Notes: generated from the sequence alone by a model not told the origin. 64,000 nt of DNA from Pedobacter cryoconitis (GCF_001590605.1 NZ_CP014504.1:4526001-4590000), one strand, 5' to 3'. Positions 25,982-36,073 are shown, numbered from the stretch's first letter. Translations and numbers: made by a program.

Positions 25982-27628
25982 ATGTTACCAACCATAAACT
26001 TTACAGAGACAGCGGCCTATAAATATCTGGCTGATCACTTCATTGACATTAATGAAAAGAACTTAAAACAACTGTTTGCAGAAGATGAAAAGCGTTTTGA
26101 GAAGTTTTCACTGGTTTTCGAAGACATCCTGCTGGATTATTCAAAAAACAGGATCAATGATACTACCCTTGCTTTGCTAATGCAGCTTGCCAGAGAATGC
26201 AAATTGGACGAAGCCATTAAAGCAATGTTTAGCGGAGAAAAGATTAACCAGACAGAAGACAGAGCTGTTTTACATACGGCCTTGCGTAATCAAAGCAATA
26301 AGCCGGTTTACGCAGACGGTGTTAATGTCATGGACGATGTCAACGAAGTATTGGCCAAGATGGAGAAATTCAGTGAGGCAATTATTTCCGGATCATGGAA
26401 AGGTTATACAGGTAAAGCAATTACTGACGTAGTTAATATCGGTATTGGCGGATCTGACTTAGGACCAGTTATGGTTACTGAAGGCCTGAAAGCCTACAAG
26501 AACCATTTAAATATGCATTTCGTGTCCAACATAGATGGCACACATATCGTGGAAACCCTGAAAACTGTAGATCCTGAGACTACACTCTTCCTGGTCGCTT
26601 CAAAAACATTCACGACACAGGAAACCATGACTAACGCGAATACAGCAAGAGAATGGTTCCTGAACAAAGGCGCAAAACAAGAGGACGTTGCTAAACACTT
26701 CGCTGCCCTTTCTACCAATGCTAAAGATGTAGCTGCATTCGGAATTGACACTGCAAACATGTTTGGTTTCTGGGACTGGGTTGGCGGAAGATACTCTTTA
26801 TGGAGTGCTATTGGTATGCCTATCGCACTAAGTGTAGGTTTTGCTAATTTTAAAGAACTGCTTGCAGGCGCACACGCAGCAGACGAGCACTTTGAAAACA
26901 CTCCATTTGAAAACAATGTACCCGTAATCCTTGCCTTAATAGGCATCTGGTATATCAATTTCTTCGATGCAGAAACTGAAGCCATCCTTCCTTACGATCA
27001 ATACCTGCACCGTTTCGCAGCTTATTTCCAACAAGGAGATATGGAAAGTAATGGTAAGCACGTAGACCGTAACGGAAATGAAGTTACTTATGAAACAGGC
27101 CCGATTATCTGGGGTGAGCCAGGAACAAATGGTCAGCACGCATTCTATCAGCTGATTCACCAGGGCACACGTATTATACCTTGTGATTTCATTGCCCCTG
27201 CACAAAGCCTGAATCCAATCGGAGAGCACCACCCAATTTTACTGTCTAACTTCTTTGCACAAACAGAAGCCCTGATGAACGGTAAAACAGAAGAACAGGT
27301 AACCGCTGAATTGAAAAAAGAAGGTAAAACAGAAGAAGAGATCAAAAAACTTGCACCATTCAAAGTTTTTGAAGGTAACAGGCCAACAAACTCCATCTTA
27401 CTGAAAAAAGTAACACCACGCAGCCTTGGAACACTGATTGCAATCTATGAACACAAGATATTTGTTCAGGGAATTGTATGGAACATCTTCAGTTTTGACC
27501 AATGGGGTGTGGAATTGGGAAAACAACTGGCGAAAAGCATCCTTCCTGAATTGAAGAATGACGATGCCGTTTCCTCTCATGACGCTTCAACAAATGGGTT
27601 AATTAACCAGTATAAAGACTGGAGATAA
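25982..27628 (+). CDS. pgi: Glucose-6-phosphate isomerase
   Basis: From the ATG at 25982 the protein has 548 residues, the same as typical bacterial Pgi; a 40-residue in-frame extension upstream is non-conserved and rejected. Signatures include GIGGSDLGPVMV, the PGI motif DWVGGRYSLWSAIG, GQHAFYQLIHQGTRIIPCDF and PRSLGTLIAIYEHKIFVQG. It interconverts glucose 6-phosphate and fructose 6-phosphate in glycolysis and gluconeogenesis. A stem-loop follows its stop codon. Confidence 0.97.
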   Translation: MLPTINFTETAAYKYLADHFIDINEKNLKQLFAEDEKRFEKFSLVFEDILLDYSKNRINDTTLALLMQLARECKLDEAIKAMFSGEKINQTEDRAVLHTALRNQSNKPVYADGVNVMDDVNEVLAKMEKFSEAIISGSWKGYTGKAITDVVNIGIGGSDLGPVMVTEGLKAYKNHLNMHFVSNIDGTHIVETLKTVDPETTLFLVASKTFTTQETMTNANTAREWFLNKGAKQEDVAKHFAALSTNAKDVAAFGIDTANMFGFWDWVGGRYSLWSAIGMPIALSVGFANFKELLAGAHAADEHFENTPFENNVPVILALIGIWYINFFDAETEAILPYDQYLHRFAAYFQQGDMESNGKHVDRNGNEVTYETGPIIWGEPGTNGQHAFYQLIHQGTRIIPCDFIAPAQSLNPIGEHHPILLSNFFAQTEALMNGKTEEQVTAELKKEGKTEEEIKKLAPFKVFEGNRPTNSILLKKVTPRSLGTLIAIYEHKIFVQGIVWNIFSFDQWGVELGKQLAKSILPELKNDDAVSSHDASTNGLINQYKDWR

Positions 27629-27632
27629 TCGT

Positions 27633-27662
27633 ATATTCCTGTTTAGCAATAAACAGGAATAT
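27633..27662 (+). terminator. Stem-loop after pgi
   Basis: A perfect 12-bp inverted repeat (27633-27644 with 27651-27662, 6-nt loop) sits 4 nt past the stop codon. There is no strong T run, so it may be a 3'-end stabiliser or a weak terminator. Confidence 0.5.
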
Positions 27663-27761
27663 GAACTAAACATTTTCATTTGTATATTAAACCTTTATAC
27701 TTAAAGACCGTCTTAGGCTTAAATTCGCTAATCACGCCTGCAAACTATAAATTATATACAA

Positions 27762-28298
27762 ATGGAAACGTTTAAAAATTGTCTGCTCCTGGTTCTTATC
27801 TTTTCAGGCTTTCAATTAAAAGCTCAGACAGCAGAAGAAACCACTACAAAAAATGTAGAAGCAAAAAACTATGTATTTGTTGCCAGCAGCGCAAATCCTT
27901 TGAACGCTGCAGACATCAATAATGTGATGAGCAGAATGCCAGGTTATACCGGCGGAGGAAACATTAACCTTACAGGTTCAAATTACAATTTTACAGTAAC
28001 ACCAGACAGCCTGGTTTCTTACCTTCCTTATTACGGCAGATCTTACACCCCTAAAATCGGAGATCCCAATGATAGCGGGATTAAATTCAAGTCTAAAGAT
28101 TTTACTTACAAAAGCACTAAAAACAAAAAAGGCAGCTGGTTGATTCTGATTAATCCAAAAGATGTGAAAGACAATTACAACCTGACGCTTTCCATTACAA
28201 AAACAGGCCGTGCTACACTTTCTGTCACCAGTAATAACCAGCAAGCTATCAGCTTTGAAGGAAACATCACTGAACCAGAATTAAAAAAGGAAAAATAG
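27762..28298 (+). CDS. DUF4251 secreted protein
   Basis: A 178-residue protein with a signal peptide (about 1-21) and a single beta-rich domain. The features NYVFVASSANPLNAADINNV, LVSYLPYYGRSY and KGSWLILINPKDVKDNYNLTLSITKTGRATLSV match DUF4251, a Bacteroidota family of unknown function. Probably periplasmic. It appears monocistronic and is convergent with the glutaminyl cyclotransferase gene. Confidence 0.85.
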   Translation: METFKNCLLLVLIFSGFQLKAQTAEETTTKNVEAKNYVFVASSANPLNAADINNVMSRMPGYTGGGNINLTGSNYNFTVTPDSLVSYLPYYGRSYTPKIGDPNDSGIKFKSKDFTYKSTKNKKGSWLILINPKDVKDNYNLTLSITKTGRATLSVTSNNQQAISFEGNITEPELKKEK

Positions 28299-28331
28299 GC
28301 ACACACCAAATGCTGTGCTCAAATCAGCTGC

Positions 28332-29429
28332 TTATTTCGGCGTAACCGGAACAAGCTGTATCTGAAACAACTTACTAAACTTCTTTCCAGTTACAAAAAG
28401 ACGTTTACCAGCCGCATCCCATGCAATCCCATTCAGCACATCTGTGTTAGGAAATCTGTCTTTCGCAGGTAACAATCCGGTAAGATCAATATAGCTCAAT
28501 ACAGAGCCGCTTTTAGGATCTATCACAGCAATTTTATCTGTCTGATAAATGTTGGCATATATTTTTCCATCTATGTACTCCAGTTCGTTCAATTGAGCGA
28601 CCTCTCCGTTATTATCATAAACATCCACGTAATTTTCTTCCTTATAGTTGTCTTTGTTTAAAAACCAGATCCGGTTAGTTCCATCAGACTTGATGATCCG
28701 CTGCCCATCAAAGGTAAGCCCCCAACCCTCTCTGCTATTCTGGTATGGGAAAGTGCCTAACTGTTTTAAAGACTTGGCATCATAAATAAACCCAACATCT
28801 TCTTTCCAGGTCAGCAATATAATTTTATCGCCAATCAGGGTAGACCCTTCCCCAAAGAATTTCTTTTCCAGCTCAATCTTCGGAGATGCCTTACCCGTCT
28901 GAAGATCTACCCATTTTAGAGTAGAAAAACCATACTCACCGCTGCTTTCCAGCAAACGGCCATTGTGATATTCTAAACCTTGTGTATAAGAACTTGTATC
29001 ATGCGGAAACGTATTGATCACTTTATAAGTGAATTCAGCGGGCTTAACCGACGATTTTAAAACAATATTAATTGTTAATGTATCTTTTTTGGAGCCCTGA
29101 TCAACTACCGCAGTAATCAATTTATAACCCAGTGACAAATCACCAGTTTTAATAGTCAATGCCTCTCCGTTATTTTTTGAGCCTACCGGCTTTCCATCCA
29201 GCAGATAATTTACACTACTGACTTTACCCTCAGCCGGAACGTCCAGTTGTACCTTTACATCCTCACCCAGGCCATAACTCTGACCCTGTTCAGGAAGTTT
29301 GAAGCTCAATGCATCACTGGCGCCCGCACCGCTTTTACAAGAGATCACGAAAGTAATACCAGTAAGCGCACCAATCAGGAGTATTAATTTAGGTAATTTA
29401 ACGAGCGTATTAGTTTGGCCAAAATGCAT
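28332..29429 (-). CDS. Glutaminyl-peptide cyclotransferase (lipoprotein)
   Basis: Read from the ATG at 29429 it has 365 residues and a lipoprotein signal with Cys31. The C-terminal 250 residues match the plant-type/bacterial glutamine cyclotransferase beta-propeller family (FPHDTSSYTQGLEYHNGRLLESSGEYG, then ELEYIDGKIYANIYQTDKIAVIDPKSG, LNGIAWD). A domain of about 80 residues with an Ig-like look precedes it. It would cyclise N-terminal Gln to pyroglutamate in the periplasm. The start overlaps yraN by 20 nt; a longer reading from 29591 would run far into yraN and is unlikely. Confidence 0.82.
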   Translation of the reverse strand: MHFGQTNTLVKLPKLILLIGALTGITFVISCKSGAGASDALSFKLPEQGQSYGLGEDVKVQLDVPAEGKVSSVNYLLDGKPVGSKNNGEALTIKTGDLSLGYKLITAVVDQGSKKDTLTINIVLKSSVKPAEFTYKVINTFPHDTSSYTQGLEYHNGRLLESSGEYGFSTLKWVDLQTGKASPKIELEKKFFGEGSTLIGDKIILLTWKEDVGFIYDAKSLKQLGTFPYQNSREGWGLTFDGQRIIKSDGTNRIWFLNKDNYKEENYVDVYDNNGEVAQLNELEYIDGKIYANIYQTDKIAVIDPKSGSVLSYIDLTGLLPAKDRFPNTDVLNGIAWDAAGKRLFVTGKKFSKLFQIQLVPVTPK

Positions 29430-29772
29430 CTTCAATATGATTAATTTTATAAAGTTGTTCATTTTCAAAAACAATTGCAACAATATCGTACCGAATTTCC
29501 CCCTGATGGTTCTTTCTGTCGATATAAATAGCGGATGCGAATTCCATTTGCTTTTCCTTTTTCCAGTCCACAAAATCTTCCGGTTCACCATGCCCTACAG
29601 AACTACGGGTTTTTACCTCCACGAAAATAAGCTTACTGTCATAAAAAGCAATCAAGTCTATTTCTGCTCTCTTAAACACCCAGTTTTTCTCCAGAATGCG
29701 GTAACCGAGCTGTTCTAAATAGGACGAAGCCAACTGCTCTCCCCTTCTTCCCAATTCGTTATGCGCCGCCAT
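29410..29772 (-). CDS. YraN family (UPF0102) endonuclease-like protein
   Basis: A 120-residue protein. The restriction-endonuclease-like core is present: GRRGEQLASSYLEQLGYRILEKNW, then RAEIDLIAFYDSKLIFVEVKTR with the D...EVK pattern. Family members are predicted Holliday-junction or nuclease-fold proteins with unproven role. Its ATG shares one base with the dnaG stop codon, so it is coupled to DNA primase. Confidence 0.9.
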   Translation of the reverse strand: MAAHNELGRRGEQLASSYLEQLGYRILEKNWVFKRAEIDLIAFYDSKLIFVEVKTRSSVGHGEPEDFVDWKKEKQMEFASAIYIDRKNHQGEIRYDIVAIVFENEQLYKINHIEDAFWPN

Positions 29773-31760
29773 TATTTGATGACAACAGAACCTAAGAATC
29801 TGGAAATTTCACGTTCCACATTTTTAATGTGTGCATACCGCTGCATCAGGATTTCCTGATTCACAGCATCCGTTTCCACTTTAATTTCCTGTAGTAAACC
29901 AAGCAGGATACGGTCAACTTTTCTCTTTTTCAGATGGAAAAGCCCACCCAGAATAGTCGCTTTTAAATTAACCGTTTCATCCCGCACATAAATCTTATGC
30001 TTGTTATACCAATTCTCACTCAGCGAATAAGGCGAACTGGATAAAGTAATCGCCAGATCGGCAACATTGCGGTCACTATTTTTAATGAACTGGTTCGCCA
30101 CCGGCAAATGTCCGTTCTCAATTTCTTCTTTGTAATTCTGAATAATCAGCTTGCAGGTTTCATCCTCAAAAGTAACATCAGAGAGGTTTTGCATGATAAA
30201 AGAACCGATGTACATGTTATCAATGTTATCCCAGCTCACCAACTCATGCCCAAAGGCAAGCAAAAGCCTTACAATCTCATGTTCCTGCAATAAATCATCA
30301 TCCGCCCGGGTTTCCGTTTCCGGAAGATCCATAGGCGCATTATCATCAAACAAATTATCAGGCGGGCCATCCGGATAAGGAGAATGCTGATTTGCATTGG
30401 AAGACTTCTGCTGATAACCTTGCTGGTATCCCTGACCTTGTCCACCCTTTTTAAACTTCGCCGAACGGATCTTGTTCAGCTCGGTCATTAACATCCTTTC
30501 CTCTACCTGGAGCAAATGACTGCATTCCCTGATAAATACAGAAGCTTTGATATCATCAGGTATCTTGGCGATACTTTCTACAATATCCCTGATAATACCC
30601 GCACGCTTAATTGGATCTGTACCCGCTTCTTTCAGTAATGTATCAGCTTTATACAGAATAAAATCCTTACGGTTATTTTCTATATAAATCTTAAACGCAC
30701 CGGCACCAACCTTGTGCATATAAGAATCCGGATCATGGCCATCAGGAAAGTTAACAACTTTCACATTCAGCCCTTCTTCCAGGATCATATCCAACCCACG
30801 CAGCGAAGCTTTAATTCCCGCAGCATCCCCATCATATAAAATGGTTACATTTTGCGTAAAACGTCCGATCAGCCTGATCTGTTCAATCGTTAATGAAGTA
30901 CCCGAAGAGGCTACCACATTTTCAATATTTGCCTGATGTACAGAAAGCACATCCGCATAACCCTCTACCAGGTAACAATTGTCTAAATCGCGAATTGCTT
31001 TCTTGGCCTGATACAACCCATAAAGCACATTCGATTTATGGTAAATATCACTCTCCGGAGAGTTGACATATTTCGGGACATTCTTATCCGTTTTCAGGGT
31101 ACGGCCACCAAAACCGATCACCCTGCCGGTAAAATTATGGATCGGGAACATCACCCTGCCCCGGAAACGGTCATAAACCTTTCCCTTCTCATTGCGGATG
31201 GCCAGGCCGGTTTTTTCCAGATACTCTTCCTTATGCCCTGCCGAAGCTGCACTTAAAATTAAAGCATCCCACTGATCAGGAGAATATCCCAATTCGAATT
31301 TCTTAATGATATCTTCCCGGAAACCGCGTTCTTTAAAATAGCTTAAACCAATTGCCCGGCCCTGTTCACCTGTCCACAATTCATTGGCGAAATAATTTGC
31401 CGCATACAAAGAAACTACATATAAACTTTCCCTTGCATTGTTAGCCTCCAGAACTTCCGGACTTTCTTCCTTCTCCTCAACCTCAATATTGTATTTCTGC
31501 GCCAGGTATTTTAAGGCCTCAGGATAAGAATACTTCTCGTGGTCCATAATAAAACGTACAGAATCTCCCCCTTTACCGCAACCAAAGCACTTATAAATGC
31601 CTTTCGTTACCGATACGTGGAAAGAAGGTGTTTTTTCATTATGAAAAGGACAATTACCAATTAAGCTAGTCCCCCGCTTCTTTAAAGACACAAAATCACC
31701 AACAACCTCCTCAATACGGGAAGTGTCCATAATTTTGTTAATAGTATCCTGATATATCAT
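29772..31760 (-). CDS. dnaG: DNA primase
   Basis: A 662-residue protein. The CHC2 zinc site has Cys37, His40, Cys58 and Cys61. A catalytic core with the Toprim motifs YLVEGYADVLSVHQ and ILYDGDAAG follows. The C-terminal region after a Gln/Gly-rich linker (about 430-480) is longer than in E. coli (581 aa) and would bind DnaB. It makes RNA primers for replication. It lies 9 nt after the SGNH hydrolase stop codon region in transcription order downstream-to-upstream, that is, it ends the dnaG-yraN pair. Confidence 0.96.
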   Translation of the reverse strand: MIYQDTINKIMDTSRIEEVVGDFVSLKKRGTSLIGNCPFHNEKTPSFHVSVTKGIYKCFGCGKGGDSVRFIMDHEKYSYPEALKYLAQKYNIEVEEKEESPEVLEANNARESLYVVSLYAANYFANELWTGEQGRAIGLSYFKERGFREDIIKKFELGYSPDQWDALILSAASAGHKEEYLEKTGLAIRNEKGKVYDRFRGRVMFPIHNFTGRVIGFGGRTLKTDKNVPKYVNSPESDIYHKSNVLYGLYQAKKAIRDLDNCYLVEGYADVLSVHQANIENVVASSGTSLTIEQIRLIGRFTQNVTILYDGDAAGIKASLRGLDMILEEGLNVKVVNFPDGHDPDSYMHKVGAGAFKIYIENNRKDFILYKADTLLKEAGTDPIKRAGIIRDIVESIAKIPDDIKASVFIRECSHLLQVEERMLMTELNKIRSAKFKKGGQGQGYQQGYQQKSSNANQHSPYPDGPPDNLFDDNAPMDLPETETRADDDLLQEHEIVRLLLAFGHELVSWDNIDNMYIGSFIMQNLSDVTFEDETCKLIIQNYKEEIENGHLPVANQFIKNSDRNVADLAITLSSSPYSLSENWYNKHKIYVRDETVNLKATILGGLFHLKKRKVDRILLGLLQEIKVETDAVNQEILMQRYAHIKNVEREISRFLGSVVIK

Positions 31761-31769
31761 TCAAACAAA

Positions 31770-32435
31770 TTACTTGACTAGTGGTATCAACGTTGCAGCT
31801 AACGTTTCATTACCTTTTTCATTAAGATGTACGCCATCAGTTGTTAAGATCCCTTTTGGGAGATCCTGCGGATTATTCTTCAAATCATACTCCGTAAACA
31901 ACTTTCTCAAATCACATAACACCAATTTATTTTTAGTGGCCAGTTCCCTGATCGCTGCCGAATAGGTATCCAGCTCAGCATCCAGTTCATTGCTACCCTT
32001 CTTTTTCTCTCCAATAACTGCTGGTGTACAAACGACAACCTTAGCACCATTAGTCTGAATTTTATGAATTAATGCCTGGTAGAATTTCACAAATTTATCC
32101 AGATCCGTTCCCGTATGAGAACTCTGTTTGTGCCAAACATCATTTACACCAATATAAATGACAACCAGGTCTGGTTTTTTATTTAAAACATCATCCTCTA
32201 AACGCAGGTAAAGATCATATACCTTATTCCCGCCAATACCCGCTCCAATAACTTCATAAGCCGGGGAATTCAATTTTTTGCTGATCAGATCAACATAACC
32301 ACCCGGCTGGACACCTTGCTGGGTAATAGAATCACCAAAGAAAATAATCTTTTTAGATTTGGCTTTCATAGCCATAAAAGTAAGTAATAAACATCCTGTA
32401 GCCAGAAATGCCATAGTTTGGATCAATTTTTTCAT
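31770..32435 (-). CDS. SGNH/GDSL hydrolase with N-terminal signal
   Basis: From the ATG at 32435 the protein has 221 residues; an ATG two codons earlier (32441) is equally possible, and longer readings run into the neighbouring gene. A signal or anchor (about 1-22) precedes the SGNH blocks: GDSITQQG (Ser), GIGGNKV (Gly), IGVNDVW (Asn) and DGVHLN (Asp, His). It is probably a periplasmic lipase or carbohydrate esterase. Substrate is not shown by the sequence. The 130-nt gap upstream is non-coding. Confidence 0.82.
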   Translation of the reverse strand: MKKLIQTMAFLATGCLLLTFMAMKAKSKKIIFFGDSITQQGVQPGGYVDLISKKLNSPAYEVIGAGIGGNKVYDLYLRLEDDVLNKKPDLVVIYIGVNDVWHKQSSHTGTDLDKFVKFYQALIHKIQTNGAKVVVCTPAVIGEKKKGSNELDAELDTYSAAIRELATKNKLVLCDLRKLFTEYDLKNNPQDLPKGILTTDGVHLNEKGNETLAATLIPLVK

Positions 32436-32565
32436 CAACATGCGTTTTGTGGTTAGAATAGGTTTGGTATCGCCGGAAATCTGGTTAAAATCCCCAGGAA
32501 TCAAAGGTAACCAATTTAGAACTTTTTTAGGTAAAGCTTTAAACTCTATTCCGTGACGCGTGAAT

Positions 32566-33390
32566 TTAACGTGGACTAAACATCCATCTGATTGAATTTT
32601 GGATACGGAATATATCATTCATTGCAAATAGTCCAACGGACTCTTCCAAATGGTCATTTGAAGGTTTTTCTTCTACTCCAGAAGCAATCAGGTGAATTTG
32701 ATTGGCCAGGTCAGGCAGATATTTCATCAAATAAATAGCATCGAGCGAAATCCTTGCTGTTCCATCATTATAAACAGATCCTCTGGCTTTACCATTCTTC
32801 AAATCCTTTAATTCAGGAACCTGCGTAAAAACCTGATCATAAAACTCTATAATCGGACAATCATTCTGCCCAACCAAATCATGGATATAAGCCGCATAAA
32901 ACTGACCATCCAATTGGAATGAAATTACATCTTTTGGTCTGTAGAAAGTGATACTATCGCGATGTCCTGGTCTTTTTTTAAGTGGTACAGGTACTGAATT
33001 TAAAACTGCTTTGATCTCCTCCGTCTTTCTGAAAAAATGATCACTCAGCACTACACCCTTATTCAACTTATCAATTGCCTTTAATGCCTGCTCAGTAATC
33101 GATTTATCCTTAAAACCATATTTATGCAGTAATACAGCCAATACAAGAATTACTTTTTCTTTATAATAAGCACCAACTTCTTCTTTTCCAGCCTTCAGCA
33201 CACAATTCCACCGTGATAATAATTTAGGGAGAAAATCTGCCAGTTGCTGTTCCGCAGTTTCAAATTCCCTATTCATAGTCCAGCCTACCAATCTGGCCAG
33301 TTCATCATCAATACAGGAGACTATAGCCCCTGCAGCTAGCTTATCTAATATTTGCTGATGCGTCATTTGAGTTAAAATTGTAGTTATCAT
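32566..33390 (-). CDS. Hypothetical protein, 274 aa
   Basis: A soluble protein with no signal peptide or membrane helix. I do not recognise the family. The N-terminal third is helical (MTHQQILDKLAAGAIVSCIDDELARLVGW). The middle contains a beta segment (ITFYRPKDVISFQLDGQFYAAYIHDL) resembling small immunity or SMI1-like folds only loosely. The start could be the ATG at 33390 or the one at 33366 (MTHQQ). It stands between two unrelated minus-strand genes. Confidence 0.6.
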   Translation of the reverse strand: MITTILTQMTHQQILDKLAAGAIVSCIDDELARLVGWTMNREFETAEQQLADFLPKLLSRWNCVLKAGKEEVGAYYKEKVILVLAVLLHKYGFKDKSITEQALKAIDKLNKGVVLSDHFFRKTEEIKAVLNSVPVPLKKRPGHRDSITFYRPKDVISFQLDGQFYAAYIHDLVGQNDCPIIEFYDQVFTQVPELKDLKNGKARGSVYNDGTARISLDAIYLMKYLPDLANQIHLIASGVEEKPSNDHLEESVGLFAMNDIFRIQNSIRWMFSPR

Positions 33391-33440
33391 CCTTGCAATT
33401 GTAATATTGAATATTCGATTTGCAAGGACAAATACTGATT

Positions 33441-34373
33441 TTAGTGGTAATCCTTATGCAATATCAAAAAGCTTGCCCGCTCTTCTTTCTTAAAAGGTAC
33501 ATTCCAATTTCCCTGATACGTAATCTTGGTTGGCAATTTATCCTCCCCAAAATAGCCCATTTCAATATTCATCTGCACATTAAAATCAAATAACATATTG
33601 CTGTATTTCATATCTACATAACGGCCAAGAATTGCAAAATCACGCTTATCAAAAATCGTGACCAGCTCCTTGATCATTAAACCATCCTTGGTCCATGAAC
33701 TTAAATCATTCTTCACACTTACCCTGAAACGGTATACCGGAATTGAATCCAGGTAAGTCCCGCTTTGGAAATTATAATCATAATACTGACGCATATTCGG
33801 TGTAAAAATCTCCGTTTTGCTGCCAATAAAAGGAATACCCTTTACCGGTTTTCCAGGATTAAAAATCAATGTTTTCAACTTATCCTTATAGCTTGAATTG
33901 CTATCACCTTTACCACCCGGAGAAGAAGTCGCTGTGTTTGAAACCAGATCAGACTTATAAGCATTCATAAAAATGTAATCAAACATTTCTATCGTATACA
34001 ATTGATACTTGCCATTCTTCTTAAACACCTTCCCTGTATCCTGTTTAACCAGGTACTCCATCCTTACCGGCCCGGAATTGGAATGCTTGATCTTGCGGTA
34101 AATTTTTCCGTTTACTTTATTCTTCTTATCATAAGTATAAATCCTGTTTTCAGCAATGAAGCTATACTTCTTCATCTTTCTGAATGCCGCATAAAAACTC
34201 GTATCAGTTGTAATCGCCCTGATAAAAGTCTCAACGTTCAACCTCTGAGCAACAATATTCACATTAGAATCCAGCTGGATCGTCTTGAGCGTATCCGGAT
34301 TAAAACGCGGAATTTCCTGTGCAAAACCTCCAAACCAGCAAACCACTAAAGCAGTAATAAGAAAACCCTTCAT
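33441..34373 (-). CDS. Secreted hypothetical protein, 310 aa
   Basis: A signal peptide (about 1-18) precedes a basic beta-rich domain. The latter half (about 190-305) has the pattern of lipoprotein-carrier-like or DUF4292-like proteins (RYVDMKYSNMLFDFNVQMNIEMGYF, LPTKITYQGNW), but no specific family can be named with confidence. Likely periplasmic. The next gene downstream-strand neighbour, the M20 amidohydrolase, ends immediately before its ATG (adjacent positions 34373/34374), so the two are coupled. Confidence 0.6.
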   Translation of the reverse strand: MKGFLITALVVCWFGGFAQEIPRFNPDTLKTIQLDSNVNIVAQRLNVETFIRAITTDTSFYAAFRKMKKYSFIAENRIYTYDKKNKVNGKIYRKIKHSNSGPVRMEYLVKQDTGKVFKKNGKYQLYTIEMFDYIFMNAYKSDLVSNTATSSPGGKGDSNSSYKDKLKTLIFNPGKPVKGIPFIGSKTEIFTPNMRQYYDYNFQSGTYLDSIPVYRFRVSVKNDLSSWTKDGLMIKELVTIFDKRDFAILGRYVDMKYSNMLFDFNVQMNIEMGYFGEDKLPTKITYQGNWNVPFKKEERASFLILHKDYH

Positions 34374-35561
34374 TTAGTTCCCCAATTGTTTTAAAGCGAT
34401 ATAAGCCATCAGGCCAGTAGATATTTTCAACGCATCTTCATCCACATCAAAATTCGGATGATGCACAGAATATTTAGTCCCTTTAGCCTCATTTCCCGTG
34501 CCTAAACGATAGAAACAAGCATCAGTGACCTGAGAATAATAAGCGAAATCTTCCGCAGCCATCCAGATATCCAGGTCAACCACATTTTCTTTCCCTAAAT
34601 AATCTTCCGCATAACCACGCGCACTTGCTGTTAATTTTTCCTCATTCACTAAAAACGGATAACCATGCATAATATTAAACTCACAACTACCACCCATGCT
34701 TTCCGCAATCCCTTCCGCCATTTTCTTCATCAAACGTTTCGCTTCTGCTCTCCATTCCTCATTCAATGTTCTGAAAGTTCCTTCAAGCTTCACCTCATTC
34801 GGAATAATATTAGTTGCACCATTTGCAATCACCTTTCCAAAAGAAAGTACAGACGGTAACCTTGGATCTGCGTTACGGCTTACAATCTGTTGTAAAGCCA
34901 CAATAATATGAGAAGTAATCAGTACAGGATCGATGTTCTGCTGAGGCTGTGCCCCGTGCCCGCCTTTTCCTTTAACTGTTACATATAATTCATCGGCAGA
35001 TGCCATATAAATACCAGAACGGAAACCCACTTTACCAGCATCTATCCATGGCATTACATGCTGCCCGATAATACTCGCAGGTCTTGGATTCTCCAATACC
35101 CCTTCAGCAATCATCAAACTTGCCCCGCCCGGAAGGATTTCCTCACCCGGCTGGAATATCAATTTAATCGTTCCGCCAAATTCTGCCTTCATCTCGTTCA
35201 GGATGTACGCAGCTCCCAACAAAGAAGAAGTATGTACATCATGACCACAAGCATGCATTACCCCAACATTCTTCGATGTATAAGGCTTGTCATTCGCCTC
35301 AATGATTGGCAAAGCATCTATGTCCCCACGAAGTGCAATAACCTCATCAGACGGCAGCTCTCCTTTGATCAGCCCTACTACTCCAGTATTCGCCATCAGC
35401 GTAAACGGAATACCCCAGGCATTTAATTTATCCTGGATAAATGCTGAAGTCTGGAACTCTTGAAAAGAAAGTTCCGGATTCATATGAAGATGCTGACGAT
35501 AACCTACAACATCCTGAAATATAGTATTTGCTAAATTTTGAATCTGTTCTTTGTTGATCAT
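34374..35561 (-). CDS. M20 family amidohydrolase (N-acyl-amino-acid or hippurate hydrolase type)
   Basis: A 395-residue metallopeptidase. Zinc-site residues are in MHACGHDVH (Cys105, His107) and QPGEE (Glu140-Glu141), with RGDIDALPI (Asp80, Asp82) before them and a late YSVHHPNFDVDEDAL segment. The middle (about 185-290) is the dimerisation domain. It would hydrolyse N-acyl or aminoacyl amides in the cytosol; the exact substrate is not known. It follows the SPOR gene by 8 nt. Confidence 0.9.
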   Translation of the reverse strand: MINKEQIQNLANTIFQDVVGYRQHLHMNPELSFQEFQTSAFIQDKLNAWGIPFTLMANTGVVGLIKGELPSDEVIALRGDIDALPIIEANDKPYTSKNVGVMHACGHDVHTSSLLGAAYILNEMKAEFGGTIKLIFQPGEEILPGGASLMIAEGVLENPRPASIIGQHVMPWIDAGKVGFRSGIYMASADELYVTVKGKGGHGAQPQQNIDPVLITSHIIVALQQIVSRNADPRLPSVLSFGKVIANGATNIIPNEVKLEGTFRTLNEEWRAEAKRLMKKMAEGIAESMGGSCEFNIMHGYPFLVNEEKLTASARGYAEDYLGKENVVDLDIWMAAEDFAYYSQVTDACFYRLGTGNEAKGTKYSVHHPNFDVDEDALKISTGLMAYIALKQLGN

Positions 35562-35569
35562 TTGATTGG

Positions 35570-35992
35570 CTATAAACGGGGTGCATTGATTTTTTCCCTG
35601 AAGATGAACAAAGTCGGAAATGTTGACCTAAGCTCATTCATCAATCTCTGGGCTTCCAAACGTGTTCTGAAATCGCCCACGCGGAGATAATAATTTGGTT
35701 CTTTATAAGTAATATAAGTATTCAGCTTTGGATAAGCCGATTTAAAACGCGCCTGTTCATTGAAAGTGTGTCTTCGGTCTGAACCATAAAACACCTGTAC
35801 ACGGAATCCCATCTGCGAAACAATTGCTCCATTTCTGTGCCCCGTTGCCGGCGTTGCTTTTTTGCTCAAAGCAATCCTTTTTTCGATCAGGCTATCTACC
35901 AGCGGATCTTTCACAATGACCACTTCTCCTCTTTTCTGAGCGGAAACAGCAAAAGAGAAGCAACAAATAATAAATGTAAAAAGTGTTTTCAT
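35570..35992 (-). CDS. SPOR domain protein (secreted)
   Basis: A 140-residue protein with a signal peptide (about 1-18) and a C-terminal SPOR domain (about 60-138), seen as GFRVQVFYGSDRRHTFNEQARFKSAYP, YYLRVGDFRTRLEAQRLMNEL. SPOR domains bind denuded peptidoglycan at division sites. It is the first gene of a small run with the M20 amidohydrolase. A link of the two to peptidoglycan turnover is inference. Confidence 0.88.
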   Translation of the reverse strand: MKTLFTFIICCFSFAVSAQKRGEVVIVKDPLVDSLIEKRIALSKKATPATGHRNGAIVSQMGFRVQVFYGSDRRHTFNEQARFKSAYPKLNTYITYKEPNYYLRVGDFRTRLEAQRLMNELRSTFPTLFIFREKINAPRL

Positions 35993-36019
35993 AGGAAAGG
36001 TTACAAACTGTTCTAAAAA

Positions 36020-36059
36020 AAAGAATGCCGATTTCTTTTTACAAAAATCGGCATTCTTT
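36020..36059 (-). terminator. Terminator after secA
   Basis: A perfect 15-bp inverted repeat (36020-36034 with 36045-36059, 10-nt loop) lies 14 nt past the secA stop codon. On the minus strand the 3' arm runs into a T-rich tract, typical of an intrinsic terminator. Confidence 0.85.
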
Positions 36060-36073
36060 ATGTGTATTACAAA